DNA from: Agapetus fuscipes
Taxonomy: Eukaryota > Arthropoda > Insecta > Trichoptera > Glossosomatidae
Length of the DNA stretch: 64,000 nt
Reading direction: 5' to 3'
Assembly (NCBI GenBank): GCA_951799405.1
Contig: OX637345.1
Location: 8,804,001 to 8,868,000 of the forward strand
Shown here: one piece after another, positions 50,740 through 63,049 of the stretch
How the letters are laid out: each line of letters starts with the position of its first letter
Position numbering within the stretch: position 1 is the first letter of the stretch
Position numbers and translations under genes: made by a program
Notes under the pieces: generated by a model
Databases searched by the model: none
Told to the model about the DNA's origin: nothing
What the model saw: the letters and a program-made list of their open reading frames with translations, nothing else

Positions 50740-51956
50740 TCAGCGTTAACCACTAGACTAAATTACAGGCCTGAAAATTTCAAATTGCTCTACGCTAGGT
50801 TCAAAAAATGATTTCAATTCAACAAAAAAGGCCAGCCAGCAGAATTCTTTCCAGCTAAATCATTGAGCCAAATGAATTTCACTTTGAAATTCAAACAAAC
50901 TTTCATATTATTCATGTAATGGAAAAAAACTTATCAGAATACTATAAAGTCGTGTGCAGCTCTCCGTACAATTCATTTCATCTGATTGAATGATCTTTCG
51001 CTGCTTTCGCCATTTCGTTAAACTTTGCAAACTGTTTTTATGTACGTACGTATTATACTACCATAGCGTTTATGTATATACTCTTACACACACAATATAA
51101 GAGAGGGCTGACTCGAGCATCTTCGGCAATATACGATGATACACGAGTGTACCCGAAGTATGAAATGTAGCAAATACAGCGCAACCAAAAAATGTATGGA
51201 ATCTTAAACAGCAACTCTAGATGGCGTTTTGATTTCCATGCATTTTTGAGAAACCAGTTGGTCCAGTTGTAACGTAAACGATTGTACTCTTTTGCATTAT
51301 ATAAATCTTGCTTCCATAAAACCAAGGAGATATAATATTTTTCTCCGCAGTTCATCTACCGGCCGCAGGTGACGCTAGCGACCGGGTCATTTTTTGTATG
51401 GAAATCTTTATTTTTCCAGGATAAATAGAAATCGGGGGAGAAAAAATAAAACAAGTATGGCATTACAAACATAAAAAATATCACTTCAAATCCTAAAAGG
51501 AAAATAAACCATTAAAAGACGAATTTAGCTACAATATCGTATGCAAAATTTGGGTACTTTTTAAATAATCATAAAAAATCAATGAAAAGTAAAAAAAAAC
51601 AACTAACAAGTAGAAAAAATAAAACTAATCAAAATTAATGTTTTGAAATAAAAAAAAGTTAGGATTTATTCATAAGAACAGTGGAAATCTCCATTTAAGG
51701 TATCTCCGTAAATAAAATTATTTTGAATTGGTTTTTTATGGAAAAAAATACCTAATTTTATGTGTTAATTTAATCTGAAAAAAAAATGCTACCTAACCAT
51801 TAAAAATATGGGCTATTTTGGTCATCAAAGTTGGGCGCGCTGACCTCTCAATCACCCTTAAAGGACGTGTCTCCATCATGAACAAACCTTCCAGAAGGTA
51901 TTAATTTTAATCTTTTACGTAAATATGCTCTCGGGAAAATTTATATTAGGGAGAAT
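50740..51956. other. no gene seen
   Basis: AT-rich sequence without recognisable repeat units apart from short scraps. Open frames here are short and unremarkable. Confidence 0.4.
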
Positions 51957-52345
51957 GTAATGTTGGCGAATAGGGTTTATTAAATTGGAATTTGTTTTTG
52001 TTTGTAAATGGATATTTTGTATTTGAATATTATTATTTAATGATGTATAAAATGTAATTTGTCGTGTGTGTGTGTTCCTTGACTTATAGGTTGGTATGCG
52101 GCTGACCACCCATGCTGTAAAAATGGTTCACTTTGCCAATGTCACCCCTGTCTCAGGGAAGGACGGCAAGAGTTGCAGGGTGTATGTCCATTTGAGATTT
52201 GATTTTTATGTTGTAGGTTCACATGGGGCATGTGCAAGCGCGAACTTGTACGTGTCTGGTTGTGAGAATGCATGCAATGTGAATCTTCAATGTAACATAT
52301 CCTTGCAACTTAGATTAGATTAGATTAGATTAGATTAGAGATATT
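51957..52345 (+). repeat. LINE 3'UTR plus tail-A, (TTAGA)n end
   Basis: TGTTGGCGAATAGGGTTTAT (UTR start) to AGATTAGATTAGATTAGATT. Matches 39930-40310 almost base for base. 5' truncated just before the LINE stop codon. Confidence 0.95.
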
Positions 52346-52734
52346 TTTTATTTTATCGGTCCCAAACGTCACACGAACCAGTTTGAGAATATTTTACATG
52401 TTAACTGAAATTTTTGTTAAAATCGGTTGAGCGGTTTAGGAGTGCATAGGGAATATACCTGCATACACACACACATACATACATACATTACATTTTATGT
52501 ATTAGATTTAGTTTCATATTTAAGGCATGCTTACAAGCAGGCATCTAAAGACTTTGCGTACCAGTTCTATATGTAGAAGGACCCACAGCACATGTAGGTA
52601 CGCTGTTACAAATTGGAAGATGCGGAAGACCTTTCCGTGAAGTTAAAAAAAACGGTACGACATAACAAGGACCTCTAGGTCAGCGGCGTGCCTATAGCTT
52701 TAAATAATCCGTTTGAGCTCTATATATAATTTCC

Positions 52735-52985
52735 TTGACTTATAGGTTGGTATGAGGCTGAATACCCATAATGTTAAAAATGGTTCACTTTGCCAATATC
52801 ACCCCTGTTTCAGGGAAGGTCGGCAATAGTTCCTGGGTTTATGTTCATTTGAGGTTAGGATTTAAATTTGTAAGTACACATTCAGAATGTTTAAGCGCAA
52901 ACTTACACGTGTCTGTTTGTGGGCATGCATTTGATATGAGTTTTAAATGTTAATATAATATCTTTGCAACTTAGATTATAGATAG
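52735..52985 (+). repeat. tail-A copy
   Basis: CCTTGACTTATAGGTTGGTA to TTTGCAACTTAGATTATAGA. Confidence 0.92.
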
Positions 52986-53264
52986 CTCTCGTCGGAGGAC
53001 CAGCAAACATCAATTTTGATGACGCTGAAAAAAGTAGAGGGAGAAGAAGAAGAATATGAATGCATATATTATTGAGATTTATATCAAGTGCGTGGTAAAA
53101 TTTGTAAAAACAAATGTCTTACATTCAAGGTCAGAGGTCGTATAGACAAGATAAGAAGGTCATCATTGTATTTACTAATAATTGATGTTTTCTGTGTATT
53201 ATTATATTCAAGTTTCATTGGAACAAGCAATCTATAGAGATTGCAAAATTAATTGACTGATTTA

Positions 53265-53310
53265 TTTGGCGAGCTCCGTTTTTGTGTGAATCACTCCTCA
53301 AGAGCCCTCA
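53265..53310 (-). mobile_element. SINE-2 3' end scrap, reverse
   Basis: TTTGTGTGAATCACTCCTCA then AGAGCCCTCAG. Confidence 0.55.
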
Positions 53311-53507
53311 GTATACCGCGCATAAAACAATGCGTAAATAATCAATCACATTTACTATAAATCAGCTGTTCACGCGCGGCCATGTTGTATTTTGAAGTTA
53401 TCATAATATGATAAGCACCGCTAGCATAAAATACGATATGGCGATAAACAGAAAAATGTCTGCATACTAAAATACTCAAAAGATGGGCTCTTGTATCTTT
53501 AATACTA

Positions 53508-53788
53508 TAATAATCTATAATCTAAGTTGCAAGGATAATATTCATTTAAAGCTCTCAGATGTATGCCCACAAACCAACACGTGTAGTTCGCGCTTACAAA
53601 TGCTGAATGTGTACTTAAACAAATAAAATCCAAACCTCAAATGAACATAAGCCCCACAACTTTATGTTCCGTGATCTGTGCCCACAACTTTTGCCGACCT
53701 TCCCTGACACAGAGGTGACATTGGCAAAGTGAACCATTTTTTACAGTATGGGTGGTCAACCTCATACCAACCTATAAGTCAAGGAATT
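53508..53788 (-). repeat. tail-A copy, reverse, with an internal duplication
   Basis: TCTATAATCTAAGTTGCAAG to CCTATAAGTCAAGGAA. The CCCACAACTTT block occurs twice, separated by ATGTTCCGTGATCTGTG. Confidence 0.92.
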
Positions 53789-54189
53789 ACTTTCAGGAAT
53801 ACACTTTTTAAATTTAAATATCTGTAATTTATTGCAGTTCTGTGTATATTAAAATACAAGCGTTGGCTTTTGCCCATGCAATGAAATGTTTACACATCTT
53901 TGCAACTTAGATTAAAGATTATAGGGGTGATGGTTATCGTTAGTCAGCGCTAAATCAAGCAATACCCAGTTGCTGTAATGCCGAGTGAATCATGGTGATC
54001 GGTCTTTGAAAAAAAGTAAATTAATCATCAACCCGGCGAATATACTTTTGTGCTCCAATGACATTCGAACTCACTACCTATCGAATACGGTTGACGCGTT
54101 TACCGATACAACCATTTCACACAAGATGCATTCTTCCCGGTTTGTCTATGTAGGTAGTTTTTCTATCCAGCGCTTCTTCTTCTTCGTGC

Positions 54190-54550
54190 CAGACACTACA
54201 CTACTCTTGCCCAGTGTCGGGCAACATCCACTGCTTCACTATTACTCTCCATTAGGTCGGCCAGTGAGCAGCTTGTTGGGCAGGCCGGGCAGATCCGAAG
54301 ATGGTCCATTGACTGTTGGGCTCCGCATTCACAGAGCGTGATGTCATCTTGATGAATGATTCCCCAGGCCCTCATGTTACAGCGAGCTCTGCCAACAGGG
54401 AGGCTCTCGATTGGCTGCACAAAGTTTACAGGTCGCTCCAGATTCCACATGTGCAATCTCTCACTGATTCAGATATTAGTAGTGCATGGAGATTGTCCGG
54501 AAATCCATAGACAATCCGGGCAGAATGCGCTGTGTCTGAAAAGGTCCATA
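54190..54550 (-). mobile_element. LINE C-terminal fragment, R1/I-like
   Basis: Minus frame 54196-54456: MHMWNLERPVNFVQPIESLP, then CECGAQQSMDHLRICPACPT, then LMESNSEAVDVARHWARVV. The C-x-C...H...C zinc-knuckle and final VA-x-x-WA block are typical of LINE C-termini. Confidence 0.7.
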
Positions 54551-55142
54551 GACTGCAGACCAGTTGTAAGATATTAGTTTTTTTTTTGAGAAATAAAACC
54601 CAGCACCTTCCAATAACAACTATGCATCTAACTATGCGTGAATTGTCGCATTAGTGCTTGTTTGTCGTATGTTCATCAATGTTTGTATGTGTAGGTACTG
54701 GACCAATGTGTCGTATGAAAACTGGAAATCGATTTTAAAATCATTTAAAGCAACTCTCACATTATCGCATTTTACGTTTTCTTCTTAGCTCAGATTGTGT
54801 AGAATGTGATTCTTAACACAATTCCATTGAAAGGGTCATATTCGAATCAAATGGTAGATAAGCCAAAAAAGCACTGGGGGGACGGTTTGTATGGTAAATA
54901 TATTATATATTTTTATGAAGCCGTAGTAAATGTAGGTACGTATTTTAATTAATTATTAGTATCACGGAAACAGTAATATATTTTTTTTATTTGCAAGAGG
55001 AAATTGGAAGCCATTTTCAGATAATTGACAATGGTTTTTTTTATCTCTACCTACTTAGGAATGTAGGTACCTACCAGGCAATGCATGAATGAAAATAAGT
55101 ACATTACTTACAGAATAAATAATAAAATTTAGGCTTTGCCTT

Positions 55143-55200
55143 TCCTTCCTTGACTTACAGGTTGGTATTAGGGTGACCACGCATACTGAAAAAAATAGTT
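55143..55200 (+). repeat. tail-A copy, first part (host of a tail-A insertion)
   Basis: TTCCTTGACTTACAGGTTGG to CTGAAAAAAATAGTTC. Confidence 0.85.
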
Positions 55201-55474
55201 CTAATCTAATCTAATCTAATCTAAGCTGCAAAGATATATATCATTTAAGATTTATATTAAAAGCATTCCCACAAGCAGATATGTATAATTTCGCGCTAAC
55301 ACATGCCGCATGTGGACCTACAATATAAAAACCCAATCTCAAATGAACATAAGCCTTGCAACTCTTGCCGTCCTTCCCTGAAACAGGGGTGACATTGGCA
55401 AAGTGAACCAATTTTTTACAGTATGGGTGGTCAGCCGCATAACAACCTATAAGTCAAGGAACATACATGACAAA
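55201..55474 (-). mobile_element. 5'-truncated LINE end (tail-A) inserted in another tail-A
   Basis: TAATCTAATCTAATCTAATC tail, full unit, then AACATACATGACAAA, which matches the LINE 3'UTR just beyond tail-A at 41986-42000. Flanked by AGTTC / AGTTC, a likely short target duplication. Confidence 0.9.
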
Positions 55475-55560
55475 AAGTTCACTTTGCCAATGTCATTCCT
55501 GTTTCAGGGAAGGTCGGCAAAAGTTGCAGGGCTTATGTTCATTTGAGGATTTTAATCTGG
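55475..55560 (+). repeat. tail-A copy, second part
   Basis: AGTTCACTTTGCCAATGTCA to TTATGTTCATTTGAGGAT. Confidence 0.85.
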
Positions 55561-58040
55561 ATTGGTATTGGCAATATTGTGTCGTCTGCTAGGGAAAAGG
55601 CAAACAAATATTTTGTTATTGGTTGCAAAGGATGGCGGTCTTATTCAAGGCTAAAAATGTTCCTAATTCAAAAATGTTCCGACCTCATTGGTGCCTATTA
55701 CAATTTTCCAAAAAAACTTCCTTATATCTTTTGATTGAAGTCGGAATTTTTTTAAATTTTTGTTGGTAAAAAATAAAAATATAGGAATTGGAGATAATTA
55801 GGTGTTTATGCATGCAAATTAAGATATCATTTAAATCATGTAATTAAGATAATATTATCTAAGTAAGAAGTTTAAAAATTGTGCTAAAATTTGTAATAAC
55901 ATATTTACAAACGTTTTTTTATGTGCAAGAGATATTAATTAAATATCAATTATTGTGCGGTTTCTAAGTTAGTTGAACTTGGGTAAACTAATCAAGGTGA
56001 AACTCGCAAGATGTGTGATTATTTGCCGTATTATAATATATCTTCCCGTCCATGTTTATTTCTGACATTTTGCGACGCGTTCTACTTTCACATTGAAAAA
56101 CAAACACTAAACTCACTGTGTCAAAATGTCCCACCGCACTCTTGTTGAGGATGAACTAATGCACTTTTTGGTACACTTTTATTTATTGTAATTAGATTAT
56201 TTTAACTGTTTATTTGCAATGATTTCAATATCCTTCTTCTTCACGAGGCCGCGCTAAAACCAGTTGTGAGACAGCTGACATGTTCGTGTTTCACGTTCGG
56301 GGATATTCGTGTGTCTCCGCCATCGAGTTCGGCTTTTGTTCTATGCCTAACTACAGACGGGGGCAGTAGTTAATAACTTGGTAAGTTTAAAAAGTACTTA
56401 TCTGCCTGGAGGATCCGGTTTTGTATAGAGGAAGAGAGCATTTACTTAGTATAGAAGTAGACGTTAATGTTAATTTATAAAAACTTTAAATACCTAAAGA
56501 TTGATGTTATAGTTGAACTTATAAGAAAGAAAATTAATCCAACAAAAAACAGTATTAGTAAAAAATTATATTTTAATATAAAGAAAACTTCACAAGAAAC
56601 AATGAAATATGTTGATAAGCTTTAAACAATAACTTAACAAATGTGTAGACGCAAAAAATGTTCTTATTACGTCAAATTAAAGTAAAATTGACAATTTAAT
56701 TTGATGAAGACTTCGCAGAAATAAAATCACCATGAAAACAATATTTTTCTTTACAACATTCACTCTCGAGATGTCATTATGTTTATCTTGAAGATGAAAA
56801 TAATAAAGTTCGTTTTTGTATTTGTAAAATATGTTTTAAATCAAGTTTTTACTGTCCTGGTCCGAATATACATTGTTCTTCATTCAAACAAGAAACGTTC
56901 CATTTTCGAACACGCTAGACCACCGATGCTGCAACGTTCGAAAGAAGTTTTATAATAATTTTGTACGAAGAAATTCACTGCATGGCGAGAAATAGTTTGA
57001 GAGTCTGCGTTCTAGACGTGTTCGATTTTCATCGGCTGTGACGTCACAGATTTTTCTCATTGATGACCCATACCATGAATACGTCATTGAATAAATAAAT
57101 AAAATAATTGCACTCATTAATTAATATTAATTTAAAACTAAGCCAACACGATAAAACTTTGATATTAGGTAAAAGATTATTTTCTCGATATCATCTGAAT
57201 TTAAATATGAACTAAAAGGTAGGTACCTAGTACCTTAAAAAATTAAGAACTGTTCTTGCATACATATTTAAACGTAATATATTTTTAAACAAAAAAACAT
57301 TTTTGAAATAAATTCGCTTTTAGAATCAGTATGTAAAGGAAGGATGTGATTTTCGCTGTCTTGCCATAAAACTCCCTCTATTTTTATTTTTCAAATAATT
57401 ATTGAATAATAAAGAAGGTTATTAATAGGTAACTCGTTTATTTAAAAGCACAAAAACTTCCTCAAAAAATGTATGCCATTTTTTATGGTCCGACAGCAAA
57501 AATCACACTCCCTTTTCACACATTGATTGTAAAGACGCATCCCGGCCGTGTGACGTCAAAATTTTGTGTAAATAAATTCATGTAAGCAGACTTAATTAAC
57601 AATGTTTTCTTTGGCAAAATGCGCGTACAAGTCAGCTGCATTATAAAAAAATATCAAAAACCGGATGGCGGATGATGGATAATTCAAAATAATGTAAAAT
57701 GATAAATTTTGAAATGTTCCTTCCTGCCATACAAATTGAAAAATGATTTTCTTATCAACAGATTCTGGACGTTTTTTTGACAGTCTGTTTATTATTTTAG
57801 GAAAACAAAGTGTACCTACGTATGTATTTCATAGTTTCCATCTATTTTGCTCGAGAGCTATTTATAATCTGATGCGTATTCTGCGTTAATCTTTTTATAG
57901 ACAGAAAATGATACATAAATGTGTATATTTCAGGAGCGTATTTTCAATACAATATGCCAATAAATCCCAGAAAGAAAAGTTCGGAATTTTCAGAGGAGAA
58001 ATATTGTAATGTATTTTTATTTGTAAAGGTTTTACAATTG
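55560..58040. other. low-repeat stretch, no coding gene seen
   Basis: Besides the candidate first exon ending at 56380, the stretch is AT-rich with few recognisable repeats; a scrap of the 43.6-kb short repeat lies at 55595-55650. GTGACGTCACAG near 57050 is a palindromic CRE-like site, possibly chance. Confidence 0.45.
56290..56380 (+). promoter_or_regulatory. possible 5'UTR exon / promoter of a plus-strand gene
   Basis: A less AT-rich, non-repetitive stretch (about 56225-56380) ends in ACTTG|GTAAGT at 56381, a strong donor. It has no long open frame, which fits a non-coding first exon. No acceptor or coding exon was recognised downstream within the window. Confidence 0.3.
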
Positions 58041-58044
58041 TTCG

Positions 58045-58165
58045 TTGACTTATTAGTCGGTATGAGGCTGACCGACCATACTGTGAAATTTAGTTTACTT
58101 TGACATCGTCAACTTTAACACAAACCCTGAGAAATTGTAGGGGTTGTGTTCATTTGAGATATTTA
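58045..58165 (+). repeat. tail-A copy, 5' half, diverged
   Basis: TTGACTTATTAGTCGGTATG to GTTGTGTTCATTTGAGAT. Confidence 0.75.
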
Positions 58166-58204
58166 TAAGATTTTAGTAACAATGTGTTTGAAGTTATTAA
58201 GTTG

Positions 58205-58318
58205 CTTACTTTCTTCATCCGGCTTACAAGCCTTGAAGGGTCAGGCTTCCCGCATAGCAATCCTCCAGGACTCTCTGTCTTGTGTCGCTTCCCTCCATGG
58301 TCCTCTTACTGCTGAGAC
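58205..58318 (-). mobile_element. LINE C-terminal scrap, type 2
   Basis: ACAAGCCTTGAAGGGTCAGG, CTCCAGGACTCTCTGTCTTG: same as 14930-15010 in the same orientation. Confidence 0.75.
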
Positions 58319-58934
58319 ATTCCAGCAGCCTAGTTTTCAGTTCAATTTTCATACCTTTTTAATTTTTGGGGCAGTATTAAATCAAATTTCTATTAACAAC
58401 ACAATTATATTGTTTGTATTCTCATAGAGCATCTTATTGCCATAAGCTCAAATCGGAATTCCGAAAAAAAATCGATTCTATACGTACATAATGTTTAAGC
58501 TTTTAAACCTACATGTAATATAGGGGAAAGAAGAGTTAATCTCAAGTTTTAATAAAGTTCTGCAACTTAGATTAAATAGTACGATATCTATGACGTCATG
58601 GTTGTGATTTAATTACCACGTTTCTGTTGATCTTCATGACGTTGCTATATAGTTACAAATCAAGTAAGAATTCAAATCATTACATATCACTTGTATCAGA
58701 TATTATAAACGTTATAATGGGATGCGTAATGAATAATAGATACTCAGTAATTGTTATTCGTAAACTATAAATGTTTCGCTGTCGCCATTGCACTAGAGTT
58801 GGCCAGATGCTCGGCTTCTTAGTAACCTTGCATGCCTATTTTAATTAATTCAAATCCATCATCTCATTTTATGCCAGGATAAGGCTGCGTAGACCATATT
58901 TTTGACAGACAAACGAAAAACCGCGGTTAATCGG

Positions 58935-59380
58935 AAGGTAAACGCGGCTTTAGTGGATCCCGAGAAGGCCTTCGACTCAGTGGATAGAAGTATGATGTGG
59001 TGTGTACTAAAGAACGTATAAGGGTGTAAGGCAAGGCTACATAATGAGTCCTTGGTTGTTCAATATAATCATGGATCATTGTGTAAAAGAAGTGAATCTA
59101 AAAGAGTACGCTATTCGGGTTGCAGAGCAGAAAGTTGAGGTGCTGCTTTATGCTGATGACGCAGTCTTCATTGCTGATTCACCTGTCACCTGAAGAACTG
59201 CAGGTAATGATCTCTAATCTGCTTTGGTGAATCAGCTTAAGGTGGTTGCAAGTAAGACGAAAGTAATGATTTTGGACCAAAAATGAAGAGGTGGAAGAGT
59301 GCAGGGTTATATTGAATGGTACGAATGTGGAAGAATTTGTATATTTAGGGAGAATGTTGAAAGAAAAATGGCGCATAGCT
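58935..59380 (+). pseudogene. LINE reverse-transcriptase core, broken
   Basis: Motif order of a non-LTR reverse transcriptase: DPEKAFDSVDRSMMW (motif A, about 58960), G-x-RQG-like then SPWLFNIIMDHCVKEV (motif B, about 59040-59100), VLLYADDAVFIADS (motif C, YADD, about 59140), then ASKTKVMI and NVEEFVYLGRML. A deletion of about 40 codons between A and B and stop/frame changes after motif C make it non-functional. The EFVYLG block links it to the element at 2768. Confidence 0.88.
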
Positions 59381-59439
59381 TGAAGCTAATAATCCTTATT
59401 GGCAGTACGACCTTTCACTCAAAAAAATAAATTAAAACC

Positions 59440-61300
59440 AAACTTTGTAGGTATTTATATACTGTTACTAATGTATGAGTTTATGCCTGTGTATGTTTAC
59501 TTGTATATGTGTGTGTAGACGTAAGTATTTAGATGGTTGCACCTATTCGTATTTGCTCAAAGCGTCTGCTCAAGACCGTTCTGGCATGTGCTGGTGTTTG
59601 CTAGAATAGCCTTTAGTCACCTATAAATACGGATTGCAGTGCTTTGGAGGGCATCAGTACCCGATTAGTATCCGAGCCGCTAAGCGAGAAGTACAAAAGC
59701 TTAAACTGTTAACCGAATATGAGCAAAAATCCTAAAATAAATGATGTAAAGTGTATATTTAATCGAAGTTTTATTAAATTGCACTCAAGTAAATCGTAGC
59801 AATACGTATTCCACGATACAAATCTCGTATTCGTATTTGTTAGAGAGACGTACCTACGAGTATGTATGTATGTGTATATTTTATAGTATGCAAATGACAA
59901 TGATTGTCCATTTAACACTCAAATTTGCGATTTCCTGCCACTCGGATCATTTCTTCATTAGACTCATTGACCATTTACTGCGACTTCTATGGTTAAAAAT
60001 ACATGGCCACAATCACCGAACACAGTGTGCGAGTTTAAGTAGCTCTCTAGTTTAAACTGTCAAGGACAATACGGGATTGCAAATCTTCTCCCATCAATAA
60101 AATAGGGAAACCTTTTATCTGAAACGGGGATTCTGGAAGAAGCGAAAAAAACAAAGTTGACAATCTAGGTAATAAATACATTAAATAATAATAAAAAAAT
60201 AAAAACAAATATTCCAGCCCAGTCACGCGGGGGGTGCAATGCGTGACCAGAAAAAACACAGTGAAGGAGATTCTCTGTATCTTCATGTTTTTATCTCGTT
60301 TTCGAAAAATAATCCAAGATTATTGCCTTTGGTTTTATATGACTCAATTATTTTTTTATAGACTGATTCTTTTGACAAATACGTTTGTATGAGGCTGACC
60401 ACGCATGCTGTAAACATTTGTTCACTCTGCCAATATCACCCCTTTTCAGGTAAGGTCGACAAGAGTTGCAATTATTATTTGGTAACTACATTTCCTGTTT
60501 TATCTTGAAATAAATAAATATGCTTTGTAATTTTTGGTCTGGAAGGATGAACCTCAAATTCAAGTATCCTCGAACAAAATTATTCCTTTCGAATGAATAG
60601 GAAATGACTGCAGAAAATTTGTTTTTTTAAGTGGGTGAACGTTACAACTTGCAGGTTATGTGACTAGGGTCCTTAGCAACCAATAAAAAATATTAGATCT
60701 GCCTTTTCCCTGGCAACTTTCAGTAGCAGCACCTCACAATGAATTTTTTTTTGGAATTTGCGCCGAGTTCATTTTTTAGATCTTTGGTTTTTCGGCGAAA
60801 CTCAATAATAAGCTTTCAGTCCTGATACAAAAACTAAAATAACAAAGTTACTAAAAGATGTACAAAAAGCTTTGTCAAGTTGCCAACAGATCTCACAAAT
60901 TTTCCGGCATAGCAAATGAAATTAATTTTCCAAATTGTATCCAAATTTAATCCAAACATCTCAAGTACTTAAATTTTTTTGTAACCATACTCGTAGTTAT
61001 TTGCGATTATAATTATCTCTACAATGTATAGGTATTCATAATATTCAAACATCGTGTAAATTTCCCACCATCTCGTAAATTGGAACATGTATGGAAAACA
61101 CAAAAGCACCCCCAGTGAGTGATTAAATTTTTCTTTTGTTTTTTTTTCTATCCAAGGAAAAGTCGGGAAATTATAAATTTGTAAATTTATTTTGCAAAAA
61201 AAAAGTACCTAACTATCGGTGCCAAAGTGATTTCTTCGAGATATTGAAAATAAATTTTGAGGAGCCACAAAACTGTTTCTAACTTTGTTATTGTAATCTC
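59440..61300. other. no gene seen; scattered repeat scraps
   Basis: 60185-60262 resembles the end of the (ATT)n-tailed LINE (GGGTGCAATGCGTGACCAG). 60385-60475 is a diverged tail-A 5' half (TATGAGGCTGACCACGCATG). 60648-60720 is the short repeat seen at 43.6 kb. The rest is unassigned. Confidence 0.5.
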
Positions 61301-61309
61301 TTCACCAAG

Positions 61310-61395
61310 GGTATAAGGCCTGTCCCCTTACCTGTGAAAATTAATAGGTTCCATCTACCACCCCGTTGTGAATATATGTTCAGCTCATTTGCGTC
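61310..61395 (+). mobile_element. SINE-1 3' scrap
   Basis: AAGGCCTGTCCCCTTACCTG, then AATTAATAGGTTCCATC. Confidence 0.6.
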
Positions 61396-61679
61396 ACGTT
61401 TTATTTATAAAAATGCAAAACCATAAAATGCGGTAATACCTAATAATGTATGTATGTAAAAGGTCTACGGAGGTAGTGTCTAATACGAAACGTACCTGTT
61501 ATACACTGGTGGGGCATGCTCAGGGCGTGATTTATTCCCTCTGGGGTGAAATAAATTCCTCGCATCATCGCGGCGGGGTGGCGTAAGGCTGACGGGGCGG
61601 GGGAGGCCCGTGATGCCTTCTAAGCTCTGATATTACCCTCTGTAAGGCTTTTAGCATTGTTAGAAACCTAGTGCTCACA

Positions 61680-61845
61680 CGACACAACGCAAAGCAACTA
61701 AGCTACACGTATAGTGAAATTATTTATTAGTGGGGTCGCATGTGACGTGTGAAATCTTATTTATTTTCACAGGTACTTAACTTGAAGTTTTTCAGCTCCT
61801 GAAGAGACTGATTTTTATTTCTTATGAAGGTTGAGTAAAATATTT
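61680..61845 (-). mobile_element. SINE-1 3' part, reverse
   Basis: AACGCAAAGCAACTAAGCTA, TTATTTTCACAGGTACTTAA, CTTATGAAGGTTGAGTAAA. Confidence 0.7.
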
Positions 61846-61974
61846 ATCACAGACAGATCTTCAATATCTAAGTTGCAAGTTGATTGCCGCAGGACTATGG
61901 ACCGGTGAAATTTAAGGTTTTTTCTACATAAATATATTTTTCTTATTTTAATTGTGTCTATATATATTCTGTAA

Positions 61975-62178
61975 AATCTAAGCTATAATGATACATTTAC
62001 ATCTAAAATTCATATTTCACAAACAGACAAGTGTAAGTTCGTGTTTACAAATACTGCATGCTTACTTAAAATTGAAAAACTAAACCTTAAATGAACACAA
62101 GCTCTGAAACTTTTGGCGACCTCCCTGAAACAGGGGTGACATTGGCAAAGAGAACCATGGTAACAAGCCTATAAGTTC
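61975..62178 (-). repeat. tail-A copy, reverse, diverged
   Basis: AATCTAAGCTATAATGATAC to CAAGCCTATAAGTTCAA. The GGTGGTCAGCC segment is deleted. Confidence 0.8.
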
Positions 62179-62189
62179 AAATATTGTAA

Positions 62190-62493
62190 TTTTACATACT
62201 GTAACTCTGTCACCATTCCGCTAGGGGTGGCCAGAGTCTCTGCAGAGTTGCCTCCATTTTAACCTATCCTGACATACCTCTTTCAATTTCTTCATATCCA
62301 TCCCCTTTTTCATGCATTTTCTTCTTTTACGCTCACTTAGTATATCCCATTCTTTCACAATCTCCTCAATCTGATCACTCCATATTTTTCTCGGTCGTCC
62401 CTTCCCTCTTTTTCCTTTCACACTTTCTTTGTATACATGCTTTGTCAGTCTATCATCATTCATTCTTTCCACATGCCCAAACCATCTCATCAC
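62190..62493 (-). mobile_element. LINE C-terminal coding end, best-preserved copy
   Basis: Open for 90 codons: MMRWFGHVERMNDDRLTKHV, GKRGKGRPRKIWSDQIEEIV, KRRKCMKKGMDMKKLKEVCQ, DRLKWRQLCRDSGHP-stop. RWFGHVERM...GRPRK-x-W...DR-x-KWR is a diagnostic order for RTE-like/Craft-like LINEs. Relatives at 1.0, 16.7, 21.2 and 38.0 kb. Confidence 0.88.
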
Positions 62494-62832
62494 ATTCGTT
62501 TAATAAATTCCTTTGTGATTTTCCACGCAGGGGAGTGCGGGGTTATGAAATATTCGGGCATGAAACAAGCTTTCAGTTTTGAATATTTTTTATCATGCCC
62601 CGCCCTCCCCCGGCGTAGGCATTTGAGGGCTTAAAGAGCTGAGACGAGTCAGTTACCGTCTACGCCAGAGTCGTAGAGGGCTGGGGGGAATAGGGTAAAG
62701 AGGTAAGAAGAGTAAGAATGTAAAAAAAAAATTTAAGCAGTTTAACACTGCTTTTATGCGATAATGATTTTTTAAGAACTTTTCAGTACTATCAGGACTT
62801 AATGTTTTGATGTCAGCGGTGTGCGTCACCCT

Positions 62833-63042
62833 TTCTATAATCTAGCTATTATCTAAGTTGCAACGATATATTACCATTTAAGTTCATATAAAATGCATGC
62901 CCACAAAGAGACACGTGTAAGTTCTTGCTTACAAATGCTGCATGTGTACTTACAATTCAAAAACCAAACTCGCATGAACATAAGCTCAGGAGTGATATTG
63001 ACAAAGTGAAACATTTTGTTTAAAGTATGGGTGGTCAGCCTC
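62833..63042 (-). repeat. tail-A copy, reverse
   Basis: ATTATCTAAGTTGCAACGAT to ATGGGTGGTCAGCCTCA; the last 20 bp are missing where SINE-2 begins. Confidence 0.88.
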
Positions 63043-63049
63043 AGAGTGA

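Noticed and set aside
57045..57056. CRE-like GTGACGTCAC site
   Set aside because: A perfect palindromic site, but alone and without a nearby promoter or exon it could be chance; mentioned only in the region entry.
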